The translations under genes were made by a program, and so were the position numbers. Below the pieces are notes generated by a model. The model was not told the DNA's origin, did not search any database, and worked only from the letters and a program-made list of their open reading frames with translations. From assembly GCF_001305515.1 (NCBI RefSeq), contig NZ_LJYW01000001.1:5024001-5088000 (forward strand): DNA of 64,000 nucleotides. The letters are read 5' to 3'. How positions within the stretch are numbered: the first letter of the stretch is position 1; every line of letters begins with the position of its first letter. Shown one piece after another: positions 18,278 to 26,652 of the stretch. Source of the stretch: Prosthecodimorpha hirschii. GTDB taxonomy: Bacteria > Pseudomonadota > Alphaproteobacteria > Rhizobiales > Ancalomicrobiaceae.

Positions 18278-19822
18278 TCACTCCACGTCGAAGACGACGC
18301 CCTGGGCGAGCGGCAGGGTGGTGCCGTAGTTCACCGTGTTGGTGGTCCGGCGCATATAGGCCTTCCAGGAATCCGAGCCGGCCTCGCGGCCGCCGCCGGT
18401 CTCCTTCTCGCCGCCGAAGGCGCCGCCGATCTCGGCGCCCGAGGGGCCGATATTGACGTTGGCGATGCCGCAATCGGAGCCTTCCGCCGAGACGAAGCGC
18501 TCGGCCTCGCGCATGTCGGTGGTGAAGATCGACGACGACAGGCCCTGCGGCACGGCATTGTGCAGGCGGATGACCTCGTCGAAGTCCGAATAGCGCATCA
18601 CATAGAGGATCGGCGCGAAGGTCTCCTCGACGACCGGACCGCACTGCTCGGGCATCTCGACCAGCGCCGGGGCGACGTAGAAGCCGCCCTCGCAGCCGGC
18701 GACGGTGGCGCGGGCGCCGCCGGTCACCGTGCCGCCGGCCTTGGTGGCGGCGGCGAGCGCGGCCTGCATGGCCGTGAAGGCGCGCTCGTCGATCAGCGGA
18801 CCGACCAGGGTGCCGACTTCCAGCGGATTGCCGATCTTGACCGAGCCATAGGCCTTCTTCAGGCGCGGCACGAGGCGGTCGTAGACGCTGTAATGCACGA
18901 ACAGGCGGCGCAGCGTGGTGCAGCGCTGGCCCGCCGTGCCCATGGCCGCGAAGGCGACGCCGCGCAGCGTCAGGTCGAGATCGGCCGACGGGCAGACGAT
19001 GGCGGCATTGTTGCCGCCGAGTTCCAGGATCGCGCGGGCGAAGCGCTTGGCGAGGCGCGGGCCGACGGCGCGGCCCATGACGGTCGAACCGGTCGCGGAG
19101 ACCAGCGGCACGCGCGGATCGTCGACCAGCGCCTCGCCGGAGGCGCGTCCGCCGACGACCACTTCCAAGAGACCGTCCGGCGCCGTGCCGCCCTCGGCAC
19201 GGAACCGCGCCACGGCGCGCTCGAAGATCGCCGCGACGGCCAGCGCCGTCAGCGGGGTCTTTTCCGACGGCTTCCAGACGACGGAATTGCCGCACACGAA
19301 AGCCAGCGCCGCGTTCCAGGACCAGACCGCGACGGGGAAGTTGAAGGCCGAGATCACGCCGACGACGCCGATCGGATGCCAGGTTTCCATCATGCGATGG
19401 TTCGGCCGCTCGGTGGCGATGGTCAGGCCGTAGAGCTGGCGCGACAGGCCGACGGCGAAGTCGCAGATATCGATCATCTCCTGGACCTCGCCGAGGCCCT
19501 CCGAGGTGATCTTGCCGACCTCGAGTGAGACGAGGCGGCCGAGTGCGGCCTTGTGGATGCGCAGCTCCTCGCCGAGCAGGCGGACGAGTTCGCCGCGCTT
19601 GGGCGCCGGCACGCGGCGCCAGTCCCGGAACGCCGCATCGGCCCGTCCGATCGCCGCCGTCGTTTCGTCGGCACCGGCTTCGGCCAGCCGCGCCAGGACC
19701 GAGCCGTCGATGGGCGAGCGCACGACGATCGCGTCTCCGGCCTTCAGGCTGGCCCCGAGGCCTTCCAGCAGAAGGGCGGTTTCGCGCGCGAGGCCGGAGG
19801 CGGTCTGGTCGGTATCGGTCAT
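18278..19822 (-). CDS. ALDH7-type aldehyde dehydrogenase, likely alpha-aminoadipic semialdehyde dehydrogenase
   Basis: A NAD(P)-dependent aldehyde dehydrogenase of 514 residues from the ATG at 19822. The catalytic Cys is at about residue 301 in GQRCTTLRR and the general base Glu at about 267 in ILELGGNN; the cofactor site shows AFNFPVAVWSWN and SATGSTVMG. The GQRCTTLRR form and the ending AEIGGAFGGEKETGGGREAGSDSWKAYMRR are typical of the ALDH7/antiquitin group, which oxidises alpha-aminoadipic semialdehyde in lysine breakdown. Proximity to gcdH and a CoA-transferase supports that route. It lies opposite in strand to the toxin-antitoxin pair. Confidence 0.85.
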   Translation of the reverse strand: MTDTDQTASGLARETALLLEGLGASLKAGDAIVVRSPIDGSVLARLAEAGADETTAAIGRADAAFRDWRRVPAPKRGELVRLLGEELRIHKAALGRLVSLEVGKITSEGLGEVQEMIDICDFAVGLSRQLYGLTIATERPNHRMMETWHPIGVVGVISAFNFPVAVWSWNAALAFVCGNSVVWKPSEKTPLTALAVAAIFERAVARFRAEGGTAPDGLLEVVVGGRASGEALVDDPRVPLVSATGSTVMGRAVGPRLAKRFARAILELGGNNAAIVCPSADLDLTLRGVAFAAMGTAGQRCTTLRRLFVHYSVYDRLVPRLKKAYGSVKIGNPLEVGTLVGPLIDERAFTAMQAALAAATKAGGTVTGGARATVAGCEGGFYVAPALVEMPEQCGPVVEETFAPILYVMRYSDFDEVIRLHNAVPQGLSSSIFTTDMREAERFVSAEGSDCGIANVNIGPSGAEIGGAFGGEKETGGGREAGSDSWKAYMRRTTNTVNYGTTLPLAQGVVFDVE

Positions 19823-20249
19823 GGTCTGTCCCGCGGCTGGAGCCCGTCCCGTCCGGATCGGCACGACCCGTCAGCCAGGGACCGACTCGCGATGATGGTT
19901 CTGGGCGCGTCCCGATCGGCGGATGGCCTCCGGTCGCGACCTGCCCTGTCGAATGCGGGCTCTTTATCACCGTCCCGTGCGGAAGGCTGCCGAAAAACGA
20001 CCGGCGATGACGGGATGGGCGCATCGCGAGCCGTGCATGACGCCCGCAGCGTCGCTCCGGGGCGGAGTCCGATTGGAGCTGGACCGAGCGCCGAGGGGAC
20101 GGACCGCGGCGTTCAGCGCGACCGGCGATGCCGAGGCCTCCTCGCCGGTCCTGGAGCGGCACGGTGTTTCCGCACGACCGAACGCGCCTCGGTCCCGATC
20201 CCGTATTCCTCCGACCCTCCGGCGGGGCACGGTCGCGACATGACGTGTC
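19823..20249. other. Gap upstream of the semialdehyde dehydrogenase and of fixA
   Basis: No gene is supported; open frames here are shadows of GC-rich sequence. The left part should hold the promoter of the dehydrogenase gene on the minus strand. The right part leads into the fixA control region, whose elements are listed separately. Confidence 0.4.
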
Positions 20250-20265
20250 TGTCGGCTTTGCGACA
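20250..20265. promoter_or_regulatory. NifA-type upstream activator site (TGT-N10-ACA)
   Basis: TGT at 20250-20252 and ACA at 20263-20265 are separated by exactly ten bases, the consensus for NifA binding. Its centre is about 95 bp upstream of the predicted fixA start of transcription, within the usual range for NifA sites. The motif alone is short and can occur by chance. Its position just upstream of a strong sigma-54 promoter and a fix operon makes it credible. Confidence 0.65.
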
Positions 20266-20326
20266 GGGCGGCGCCGTGGAGCGCTGTTCATCGGAAAAGC
20301 GATATAAAATCAGATATTTCGCCTCT

Positions 20327-20342
20327 TGGCACGGCTGATGCT
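20327..20342 (+). promoter_or_regulatory. Sigma-54 (-24/-12) promoter of fixABCX
   Basis: TGGCACG at 20327-20333 is followed four bases later by ATGCT at 20338-20342. This matches the RpoN consensus TGGCACG-N4-TTGCW at all but one position, with the required GG-to-GC spacing. Transcription should begin near 20353, about 40 bp before the fixA ATG. An AT-rich run just upstream (20301-20320) resembles an IHF site with two mismatches, which is weak evidence. Confidence 0.8.
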
Positions 20343-20393
20343 CTTCCCCCATCCGAAGGCGCCGGGCGCCATCACGACAGCCGGGAGACGCGC

Positions 20394-21242
20394 ATGCATA
20401 TCGTCGTCTGCATCAAACAGGTCCCCGACAGCGCGCAGATCCGCGTCCATCCCGTCACCAACACGATCATGCGCCAGGGCGTGCCGACGATCATCAACCC
20501 CTACGACCTGTTCGCCCTGGAAGAGGCCCTGCGCCTGCGCGACCGGCTCGGTGGCACGGTCACGGTGGTGACCATGGGGCCGCCGACGGCCGAGGATTCG
20601 CTGCGCAAGGCGCTGACCTACGGGGCGGACCGCGCGGTCCTCCTGACCGACCGCTTTTTCGCCGGCTCCGACACGCTGGCGACCTCCTATGCGCTCGCCG
20701 CCGCGATCCGCCGGATCGGCGAGACCTTCGGGCCGGCCGATCTGGTCTTCGCCGGCAAGCAGACCATCGACGGCGATACCGCGCAGGTCGGTCCGGGCAT
20801 CGCCAAGCGGCTGGGCCTCTTGCAGCTCACCTATGTCTCCAAGCTCGGCGCGGTCGATCCCGACGGCCGGTCGATCGAGGTCGAGCGGCGGGCCGAGGGC
20901 GGCACCCAGGTGTTGGCGACCCGGCTGCCCTGTCTGGTCACCATGCTGGAAGGCTCCAACGAGATGCGCCGCGGCACCATGGCGGACGCCCTGCGTGCGG
21001 CGCGCGAGCCGATCGTGGTCTGGAGCGCCAAGGATGCCGGCATCGAGGATATCGGCAAATGCGGCCTGCGCGGCTCGCCGACCGTGGTCAAGCGCGTCTT
21101 CGCGCCGACCGCCCGGTCCGAGAAGGCGGCGCTGATCGAGGTCCGGCCGGCCGCCCGCGACACGGCCGATGCGCTGATCGATGCCCTGTTCACCCGGTTG
21201 CCGAAGCTCGAGGCCGAGCTGATCGCGGCCCAGACGGCCTGA
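20394..21242 (+). CDS. fixA: Electron transfer flavoprotein beta subunit, FixA
   Basis: A 282-residue ETF beta-family protein ([61 protein letters not shown]). With FixB it forms the flavin heterodimer of the FixABCX complex. That complex oxidises NADH and bifurcates electrons to quinone and to ferredoxin or flavodoxin, providing low-potential electrons for nitrogenase. GGGAGA precedes the ATG. It is the first gene behind a sigma-54 promoter and a NifA-type site, and the whole fixABCX order is kept. The FixA form, rather than the housekeeping EtfB, is assigned from the operon. Confidence 0.93.
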   Translation: MHIVVCIKQVPDSAQIRVHPVTNTIMRQGVPTIINPYDLFALEEALRLRDRLGGTVTVVTMGPPTAEDSLRKALTYGADRAVLLTDRFFAGSDTLATSYALAAAIRRIGETFGPADLVFAGKQTIDGDTAQVGPGIAKRLGLLQLTYVSKLGAVDPDGRSIEVERRAEGGTQVLATRLPCLVTMLEGSNEMRRGTMADALRAAREPIVVWSAKDAGIEDIGKCGLRGSPTVVKRVFAPTARSEKAALIEVRPAARDTADALIDALFTRLPKLEAELIAAQTA

Positions 21243-21264
21243 GCGCCGGCGCGAGGAGAGAGCC

Positions 21265-22374
21265 ATGACCGAAGCCAAGCCCCAGGCCGCTGCCGCCGCC
21301 CCGTCGCGCGCCGGCATGAAGAAGGAGCTCCCCGAGCATTTCAAGGCCTACCGGCATGTCTGGGTGTTCGTCGAGGTCGAGCGCGGCCAGGTCCATCCGG
21401 TCTCCTTCGAGCTGATGGGGGAGGGGCGCAAGCTCGCCGACCGGCTCGGCGTCGAACTGGCCGGCGTCGTGCTCGGCCCGCCGGGCGAGGCCACGCAGGC
21501 GGCCGTCGCCGAATGCTTCGCCTATGGCGCCGATCTCGCCTATCGGGTCGAGGATCCGCTCCTGGCGGACTACCGCAACGAGCCCTTCTCCAAGGCGCTG
21601 ACCGATCTCGTCAACACCTACAAGCCCGAGATCCTTCTGCTCGGCGCGACCACGCTCGGCCGCGATCTCGCCGGCTCGGTGGCGACGACGCTGCTGACCG
21701 GGTTGACCGCCGATTGCACCGAACTCGCCGTCGACCAGGACGGTTCTCTCGCCGCGACCCGGCCGACCTTCGGTGGTTCGTTGCTGTGCACCATCTACAC
21801 GCTGAATTTCCGGCCCCAGATGGCCACGGTCCGGCCGCGCGTGATGGCCATGCCGGAGCGCCGCGAGCGCCCGATCGGCCGGGTCGTGACCCATCCGCTC
21901 GGCTTGGTCGAGGACGACATCGTCACCAAGATCCTGTCCTTCCTGCCCGATCGCGACGCCGGCACCTCCAACCTCGCCTATGCGGATGTGGTCGTGGCCG
22001 GCGGCATGGGGCTCGGCGCGGCGGAGAATTTCCAGCTGGTCCGCGCGCTCGCCCGCACGATCGGCGCTGAATTCGGCTGCTCGCGCCCGGTCGTGCAGAA
22101 GGGCTGGATGCCGTCGGACCGCCAGATCGGCCAGACCGGCAAGACCATCCGGCCGAAGCTCTATATCGCCGCCGGCATTTCGGGGGCGATCCAGCACCGG
22201 GTCGGGGTCGAGGGCGCCGACCTGATCGTGGCGATCAACACCGACCGCAACGCGCCGATCTTCGATTTCGCCCATGTCGGCCTCGTCGCCGACGCGATCC
22301 GGCTGCTGCCGGCCCTGACCGACGCCTTCGCCCGCCGCCTGTCGCCGCACAACCGCGACAAGCTCGCCGGCTGA
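21265..22374 (+). CDS. fixB: Electron transfer flavoprotein alpha subunit, FixB
   Basis: A 369-residue ETF alpha-family protein with a leading extension of about 20 residues. The N-domain starts at [24 protein letters not shown]. The C-terminal FAD-binding domain carries [27 protein letters not shown] signature segments, seen here as [20 protein letters not shown], then [15 protein letters not shown] and [12 protein letters not shown]. It pairs with FixA and binds the flavin that hands electrons to FixC. The gene starts 22 bp after fixA, and the spacing through fixX indicates a single transcript. Confidence 0.93.
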   Translation: MTEAKPQAAAAAPSRAGMKKELPEHFKAYRHVWVFVEVERGQVHPVSFELMGEGRKLADRLGVELAGVVLGPPGEATQAAVAECFAYGADLAYRVEDPLLADYRNEPFSKALTDLVNTYKPEILLLGATTLGRDLAGSVATTLLTGLTADCTELAVDQDGSLAATRPTFGGSLLCTIYTLNFRPQMATVRPRVMAMPERRERPIGRVVTHPLGLVEDDIVTKILSFLPDRDAGTSNLAYADVVVAGGMGLGAAENFQLVRALARTIGAEFGCSRPVVQKGWMPSDRQIGQTGKTIRPKLYIAAGISGAIQHRVGVEGADLIVAINTDRNAPIFDFAHVGLVADAIRLLPALTDAFARRLSPHNRDKLAG

Positions 22375-22414
22375 CCCCTCACGCGATCCCGCCATCCCCC
22401 AAGGGAGCCGTCCC

Positions 22415-23722
22415 ATGATCGAGGAAAAGTTCGATGCCATCGTGGTCGGCGCCGGCATGTCCGGCAATGCCGCCGCCTATACGCTGGCGAGCCGCGGCCT
22501 GAAGGTCCTGCAGCTGGAGCGCGGGGAATATTCCGGCTCCAAGAACGTGCAGGGCGCCATCATGTATGCCGACATGCTGGAGAAGATCATCCCGGACTTC
22601 CGGGAGGATGCACCGCTGGAGCGCCATATCGTCGAGCAGCGCTTCTGGATGATGGACGACAGCTCGCATACCGGCATGCACTACCGGTCGGAGGACTTCA
22701 ATTCCGACCGGCCGAACCGCTACACGATCGTGCGCGCCCAGTTCGACAAATGGTTCTCGCGCAAGGTGCGCGAGGCCGGCGCCACGGTGCTGACCGAGAC
22801 CACCGTCACGGAACTGATCCAGGACGCCTACGGCAAGGTGATCGGCGTGCGCACCGACCGGCGCGGCGGCATCGTCCATGCCGACGTGGTCGTGCTGGCG
22901 GAGGGCGTCAACGGCCTGCTCGGCACCCGCGCCGGCCTGCGCACGCCGCCCAAGCCCGAGACCGTGGCTCTGGCCGTCAAGGAGATGCATTTCCTGCCGC
23001 AGGAGGTGATCGAGGCGCGCTTCAATCTGCGCGGCGACGAGGGCTGCGTCATCGAGGCCGCCGGCACCATCTCCAAGGGCATGACGGGCCTCGCCTTCCT
23101 CTACACCAACCGGGAATCCGTCTCCGTCGGCATCGGATGCCTCGTCTCGGATTTCGCCGAGGCGATGGAAAGTCCCTATGCGCTGCTCGAGGACTTCAAG
23201 CGGCATCCCTCGATCCGCCCGCTGCTCGAGGGCTCCGAGGTCAAGGAATATGCCGCCCATCTGATCCCGGAGGGCGGCTACCGGGCGATCCCGGAACTCT
23301 GCGGCGACGGCTGGGTGATGGTCGGCGATGCCGCCCAGCTCAACAACGCCATCCACCGCGAGGGATCGAACCTCGCCATGACGTCGGGGCGGATCGCCGC
23401 GGAAGCGATCTTCCAGGTCAAGAGCCGCCGCGACCCGATGACGAAGGACAACCTCATCCTCTACAAGAAGATGCTGGACGACAGTTTCGTCATCAAGGAT
23501 CTCAAGAAATACAAGGACATGCCGAACCTTCTGCACACCAATTCGCAGAATTTCTTCATGACCTATCCGCAGCTGGTGTCCAAGGCGGCGCAGAATTTCC
23601 TGCATGTCGACGGCACGCCGAAGCTCGACAAGGAGCGCGAAACCACCCGCGCCTTCGTCAAGGCGCGCTCCCGCCTCGGCCTGATCGGCGACGCCTTCAG
23701 GCTCGCGCTCGCCTGGCGCTGA
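22415..23722 (+). CDS. fixC: Electron transfer flavoprotein-quinone oxidoreductase, FixC
   Basis: A 435-residue flavoprotein of the ETF-quinone oxidoreductase family. FAD motifs are [20 protein letters not shown] at the N-terminus and [15 protein letters not shown] further on; [19 protein letters not shown] follows as in FixC proteins. It is the membrane-associated part that takes electrons from FixAB and reduces quinone. It is shorter than mitochondrial ETF-QO because the iron-sulfur domain is a separate protein, FixX, encoded next. An in-frame shadow in another frame joins fixC to fixX; the two genes themselves are separate. Confidence 0.94.
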   Translation: MIEEKFDAIVVGAGMSGNAAAYTLASRGLKVLQLERGEYSGSKNVQGAIMYADMLEKIIPDFREDAPLERHIVEQRFWMMDDSSHTGMHYRSEDFNSDRPNRYTIVRAQFDKWFSRKVREAGATVLTETTVTELIQDAYGKVIGVRTDRRGGIVHADVVVLAEGVNGLLGTRAGLRTPPKPETVALAVKEMHFLPQEVIEARFNLRGDEGCVIEAAGTISKGMTGLAFLYTNRESVSVGIGCLVSDFAEAMESPYALLEDFKRHPSIRPLLEGSEVKEYAAHLIPEGGYRAIPELCGDGWVMVGDAAQLNNAIHREGSNLAMTSGRIAAEAIFQVKSRRDPMTKDNLILYKKMLDDSFVIKDLKKYKDMPNLLHTNSQNFFMTYPQLVSKAAQNFLHVDGTPKLDKERETTRAFVKARSRLGLIGDAFRLALAWR

Positions 23723-23775
23723 CGCCCGACCCTCGCGGAATTCGATTGCCCGCCCACCATGACCGGAGGACCGCC

Positions 23776-24084
23776 ATGAATGCCATCGTCAAGCCGGCGC
23801 AGGACGTGCGCGTCGAGGACAAGCTGTTCCAGAACCGCTATCTGGTCGATGCCGGGCGCCCGCATATCAAGGTCGCCCCGCACGAGACGCCGAGCGCCGC
23901 GCTGTTGGCGCTGACCCGCATCTGCCCGGCCAAATGCTACGAGCAGAACGAGCGCGGCCAGGTCGAGATCACCCCCGACGGCTGCATGGAATGCGGCACC
24001 TGCCGGGTCCTGTGCGAGGCGAAGGGCGAGATCGAGTGGAACTATCCGCGCGGCGGCTTCGGCGTGCTGTTCAAGTTCGGCTGA
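23776..24084 (+). CDS. fixX: Ferredoxin-like protein FixX
   Basis: A 102-residue iron-sulfur protein. The cysteine pattern RICPAKCYE, then [16 protein letters not shown], is that of FixX and the C-terminus of ETF-quinone oxidoreductase. It ends with [17 protein letters not shown], also conserved in FixX. It carries one 4Fe-4S cluster and works with FixC. GGAGGA precedes the ATG. The gene ends the operon and is convergent with a LysR-type regulator gene 16 bp away; no terminator hairpin is visible between them. Confidence 0.94.
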   Translation: MNAIVKPAQDVRVEDKLFQNRYLVDAGRPHIKVAPHETPSAALLALTRICPAKCYEQNERGQVEITPDGCMECGTCRVLCEAKGEIEWNYPRGGFGVLFKFG

Positions 24085-24100
24085 CTGTCGCGCCGGCGGC

Positions 24101-25024
24101 TCACCCCGTCTTCGCCTCAGAGCGGGCATAGCCGCGCGCGACCAGCCAGTCGCGGACGCTGCGGGCGGCCGGGCCGAGCGGTCCCGACCAGACGACGCAA
24201 TAGTCGACCACGGTACGCCAGTCCTCGGCGACGGGGCGGACCAGGAAGCCGCTGGCGATCAGGCTGTCGACCAGATGGTGCCAGCCGAGCGCCACGCCCT
24301 GGCCTTCCAGTGCGGCCTGCAGGACGAGCGAATAGTCGTTGAGCTTGAGGCCGCTGCGCGGGATCGGCGGCATGCCGGTGTCGCGCGCGAAATCGAACCA
24401 GTCCGAGCAGGGGCGCACCGGTTCCTCCAGATGGATCAGCGGCGCGGTGGCGAGCGTCGCGAGCGACCACGGCATCGGCTCGCCGGACTTCTCGGTCAGC
24501 CGGGGGCTCGCCACCGGATAGATGACTTCGGGGGCGAAGACCGCGCTCTCGTAATGGCCGAAAATGCCGCTGCCGTAGCGGATGCCGAGATCGACGCCCT
24601 CCGCGGCGATGTCCAGGTCCCGGTCGGTGGTCTGCAGGCGCAGGTCGATGGCCGGCAGGTCGGCCTGGAATTCGGCGAGCCGCGGCAGCAGCCAGTAGCG
24701 GACGAAGGCGGTCGAGCAGGACAGCGTCACCAGCCCGTCCCGCTCGCGTGCCGGCCGTAGGGCCTCGAAGGCGCGGCGGACATGGCCGAGACCCATCCCG
24801 ACATGGTCGTGCAGCTCGCGCCCGGTCGGCGTCAGCGCCACCTGGCGGTGGCCGCGCTCGAACAGCGGCCGGCCGATCTCCTGTTCGAGCTTGCGGATCG
24901 CGTAGCTGACCGATTCCTGCGAGATGCCGAGTTCGCGCCCGGCGCGCGTGAAGCTGCTGAGCCGGCCGGCGGCCTCGAACACCGCCATGGCGGGCAGCAG
25001 GCGCCAGGTGGTCGCGTCCGACAT
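24101..25024 (-). CDS. GcvA-like LysR family transcriptional regulator
   Basis: From the ATG at 25024, preceded by GAGAGG, the protein has 307 residues; a longer form from 25060 is possible. The N-terminal helix-turn-helix reads VFEAAGRLSSFTRAGRELG and QESVSYAIRKLEQEIGRPL. The effector domain has GVDLGIRYGSG, common in the GcvA subgroup. It diverges from the MttB-family methyltransferase gene, and the two starts are about 90 bp apart. Regulation of that gene is therefore likely, as LysR proteins commonly control the divergent neighbour. It is not placed to control fixABCX. Confidence 0.87.
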   Translation of the reverse strand: MSDATTWRLLPAMAVFEAAGRLSSFTRAGRELGISQESVSYAIRKLEQEIGRPLFERGHRQVALTPTGRELHDHVGMGLGHVRRAFEALRPARERDGLVTLSCSTAFVRYWLLPRLAEFQADLPAIDLRLQTTDRDLDIAAEGVDLGIRYGSGIFGHYESAVFAPEVIYPVASPRLTEKSGEPMPWSLATLATAPLIHLEEPVRPCSDWFDFARDTGMPPIPRSGLKLNDYSLVLQAALEGQGVALGWHHLVDSLIASGFLVRPVAEDWRTVVDYCVVWSGPLGPAARSVRDWLVARGYARSEAKTG

Positions 25025-25113
25025 ATAGAGCCTCTCTATCCCAGAGATCGAATCTTTCACCGGTCACGGCCGGTCCGCATGCGCCTAGCCTATCCGAAAG
25101 CGAGGAGGCGGGC

Positions 25114-26652
25114 ATGTCGGACGGAGCACGGATGCGCAGCGGGGGCCGGGCAGCACGGCAGCGGGTCCGGCAGGCCGGCAGTCCGCCGCGCCCGGCCTTT
25201 CTGACCCGCACCATCCCGCCCTATGCGTTCCTGTCGGAGGAGGGGCTCGTCCGCATCGAACAGGCGGCCGACCGGCTCCTGGCGGAGGTCGGCTTCGAGA
25301 TCCGCGGCGACGAGGAGGCCAACCGGCTGTTCGTCGCGGCCGGTGCGACGCTGACCGATGGCCGTCTGCGCTTTCCGGCCGGCCTGCTGCGCGCGATCAT
25401 CCAGGCCTTCGCACCGGCGACTTTCGTGCAGCATGCCCGCAATCCGGCGCGCAACGTGGTCATCGGCGGCGATGCGGTCGTCTTCGCGCCCGCCTACGGC
25501 TCGCCCTTCGTCACCGATCTGGACCGCGGGCGGCGCTACGGCACGATCGCGGATTTCGAGAATTTCGTGAAGCTCGCCTATGCGTCGCCCTACCTGCACC
25601 ATTCCGGCGGCACGGTCTGCGAGCCGGTCGACCTGCCGGTCAACAAGCGCCATCTCGACATGGTGGCCGCGCATATCCGCTTCTCCGACAAGCCCTTCAT
25701 GGGCTCGGTGACGACCGCCGCCCGCGCCGCCGATTCCATCGACATGGCGCGGCTCGTGTTCGGCGAGGCCTTCGTCGACCGTCATTGCGTCATCCTCGGC
25801 AACGTCAACGTGAACTCGCCGCTGCTCCTCGACGGCGAGGCCGCGCGGGTGATCCGCACCTATGCGGCGGCCAACCAGGCGGCGGTCTGCGTGCCCTTCA
25901 TCCTCGGCGGGGCGATGGGGCCGGTGACCACGGCCGGCGCGCTGGCGCAGTGCTTCGCCGAGGCGATGGTTTGCGTCGCCCTGACCCAGCTGGTCCGGCC
26001 GGGCGCGCCGGCGATCCTCGGCAACTTCCTCTCCTCCATGTCGCTGAAATCCGGTGCGCCGACCTTCGGCACCCCGGAACCGGCGCTCGCCTATTTCGCC
26101 ATCGGGCAGTTGGCGCGCCGGCTCGGCGTGCCGCTGCGCTGCGGCGGCAATCTCTGCGCCTCGAAGCTGCCCGACGCCCAGGCGGCCTCGGAGAGCGCCA
26201 ATTCGCTCTGGCCCGCCCTGCTCGCCGGCGCCCATTTCGTGCTCCATGCGGCCGGCTGGCTCGAAGGCGGCCTCTCGATGAGCTACGAGAAGTTCATGAT
26301 CGACGCCGAGCAGCTCGGCGCCTTCCATGTGCTGGCCGGCGGGCTCGCCCTCGACGAGGACAGCTTCGCGCTCGACGCCTTCCGGTCGGTCCCGCCCGGC
26401 GGTCACTTTCTTGGCTCGCCGCACACGCTGCGGCACTACGAGACCGCCTTCTACGATTTCGCCCTGTCGGATTCCAATTCCTACGAGCAGTGGCGCGAGG
26501 AGGGCGGGCAGGATATCGCCCGGCGCGCGCAGACGGCCTGGCGCGGCGCGCTCGCCGCCTATGAACCGCCGCCGCTCGATCCGGGCATCGCCGATGCGCT
26601 CGACGACTTCGTCGCCCGGCGCAAGGCGGCCGTTGCGGATGCCTGGTATTGA
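25114..26652 (+). CDS. Trimethylamine methyltransferase (MttB) family protein, non-pyrrolysine type
   Basis: A 512-residue MttB-family protein. Marks are AADRLLAEVGFEIRG at the start, HARNPARNVVIGG, HHSGGTVCEPVDLPVNKRH, LGNVNVNSPLLLDG and GAHFVLHAAGWLEGGLSMSYEKFMID-type ending segments. The frame runs through without an amber codon, so it is one of the homologues lacking pyrrolysine. Characterised members of that group demethylate glycine betaine, proline betaine or carnitine to a corrinoid protein. No corrinoid protein or MtbA-like gene is adjacent, so the partner must lie elsewhere. Flanking LysR and GlxA-type regulators support a quaternary-amine role, which remains inference. Confidence 0.85.
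   Translation: MSDGARMRSGGRAARQRVRQAGSPPRPAFLTRTIPPYAFLSEEGLVRIEQAADRLLAEVGFEIRGDEEANRLFVAAGATLTDGRLRFPAGLLRAIIQAFAPATFVQHARNPARNVVIGGDAVVFAPAYGSPFVTDLDRGRRYGTIADFENFVKLAYASPYLHHSGGTVCEPVDLPVNKRHLDMVAAHIRFSDKPFMGSVTTAARAADSIDMARLVFGEAFVDRHCVILGNVNVNSPLLLDGEAARVIRTYAAANQAAVCVPFILGGAMGPVTTAGALAQCFAEAMVCVALTQLVRPGAPAILGNFLSSMSLKSGAPTFGTPEPALAYFAIGQLARRLGVPLRCGGNLCASKLPDAQAASESANSLWPALLAGAHFVLHAAGWLEGGLSMSYEKFMIDAEQLGAFHVLAGGLALDEDSFALDAFRSVPPGGHFLGSPHTLRHYETAFYDFALSDSNSYEQWREEGGQDIARRAQTAWRGALAAYEPPPLDPGIADALDDFVARRKAAVADAWY

Noticed and set aside
22750..24084. Apparent FixC-FixX fusion in one frame
   Set aside because: Only the last 102 residues are FixX; the upstream part is an out-of-frame reading of fixC.
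20394..24084. Housekeeping etfBA rather than fixABCX
   Set aside because: The full A-B-C-X order with a separate ferredoxin-like FixX and a sigma-54 promoter is specific to the fix type.
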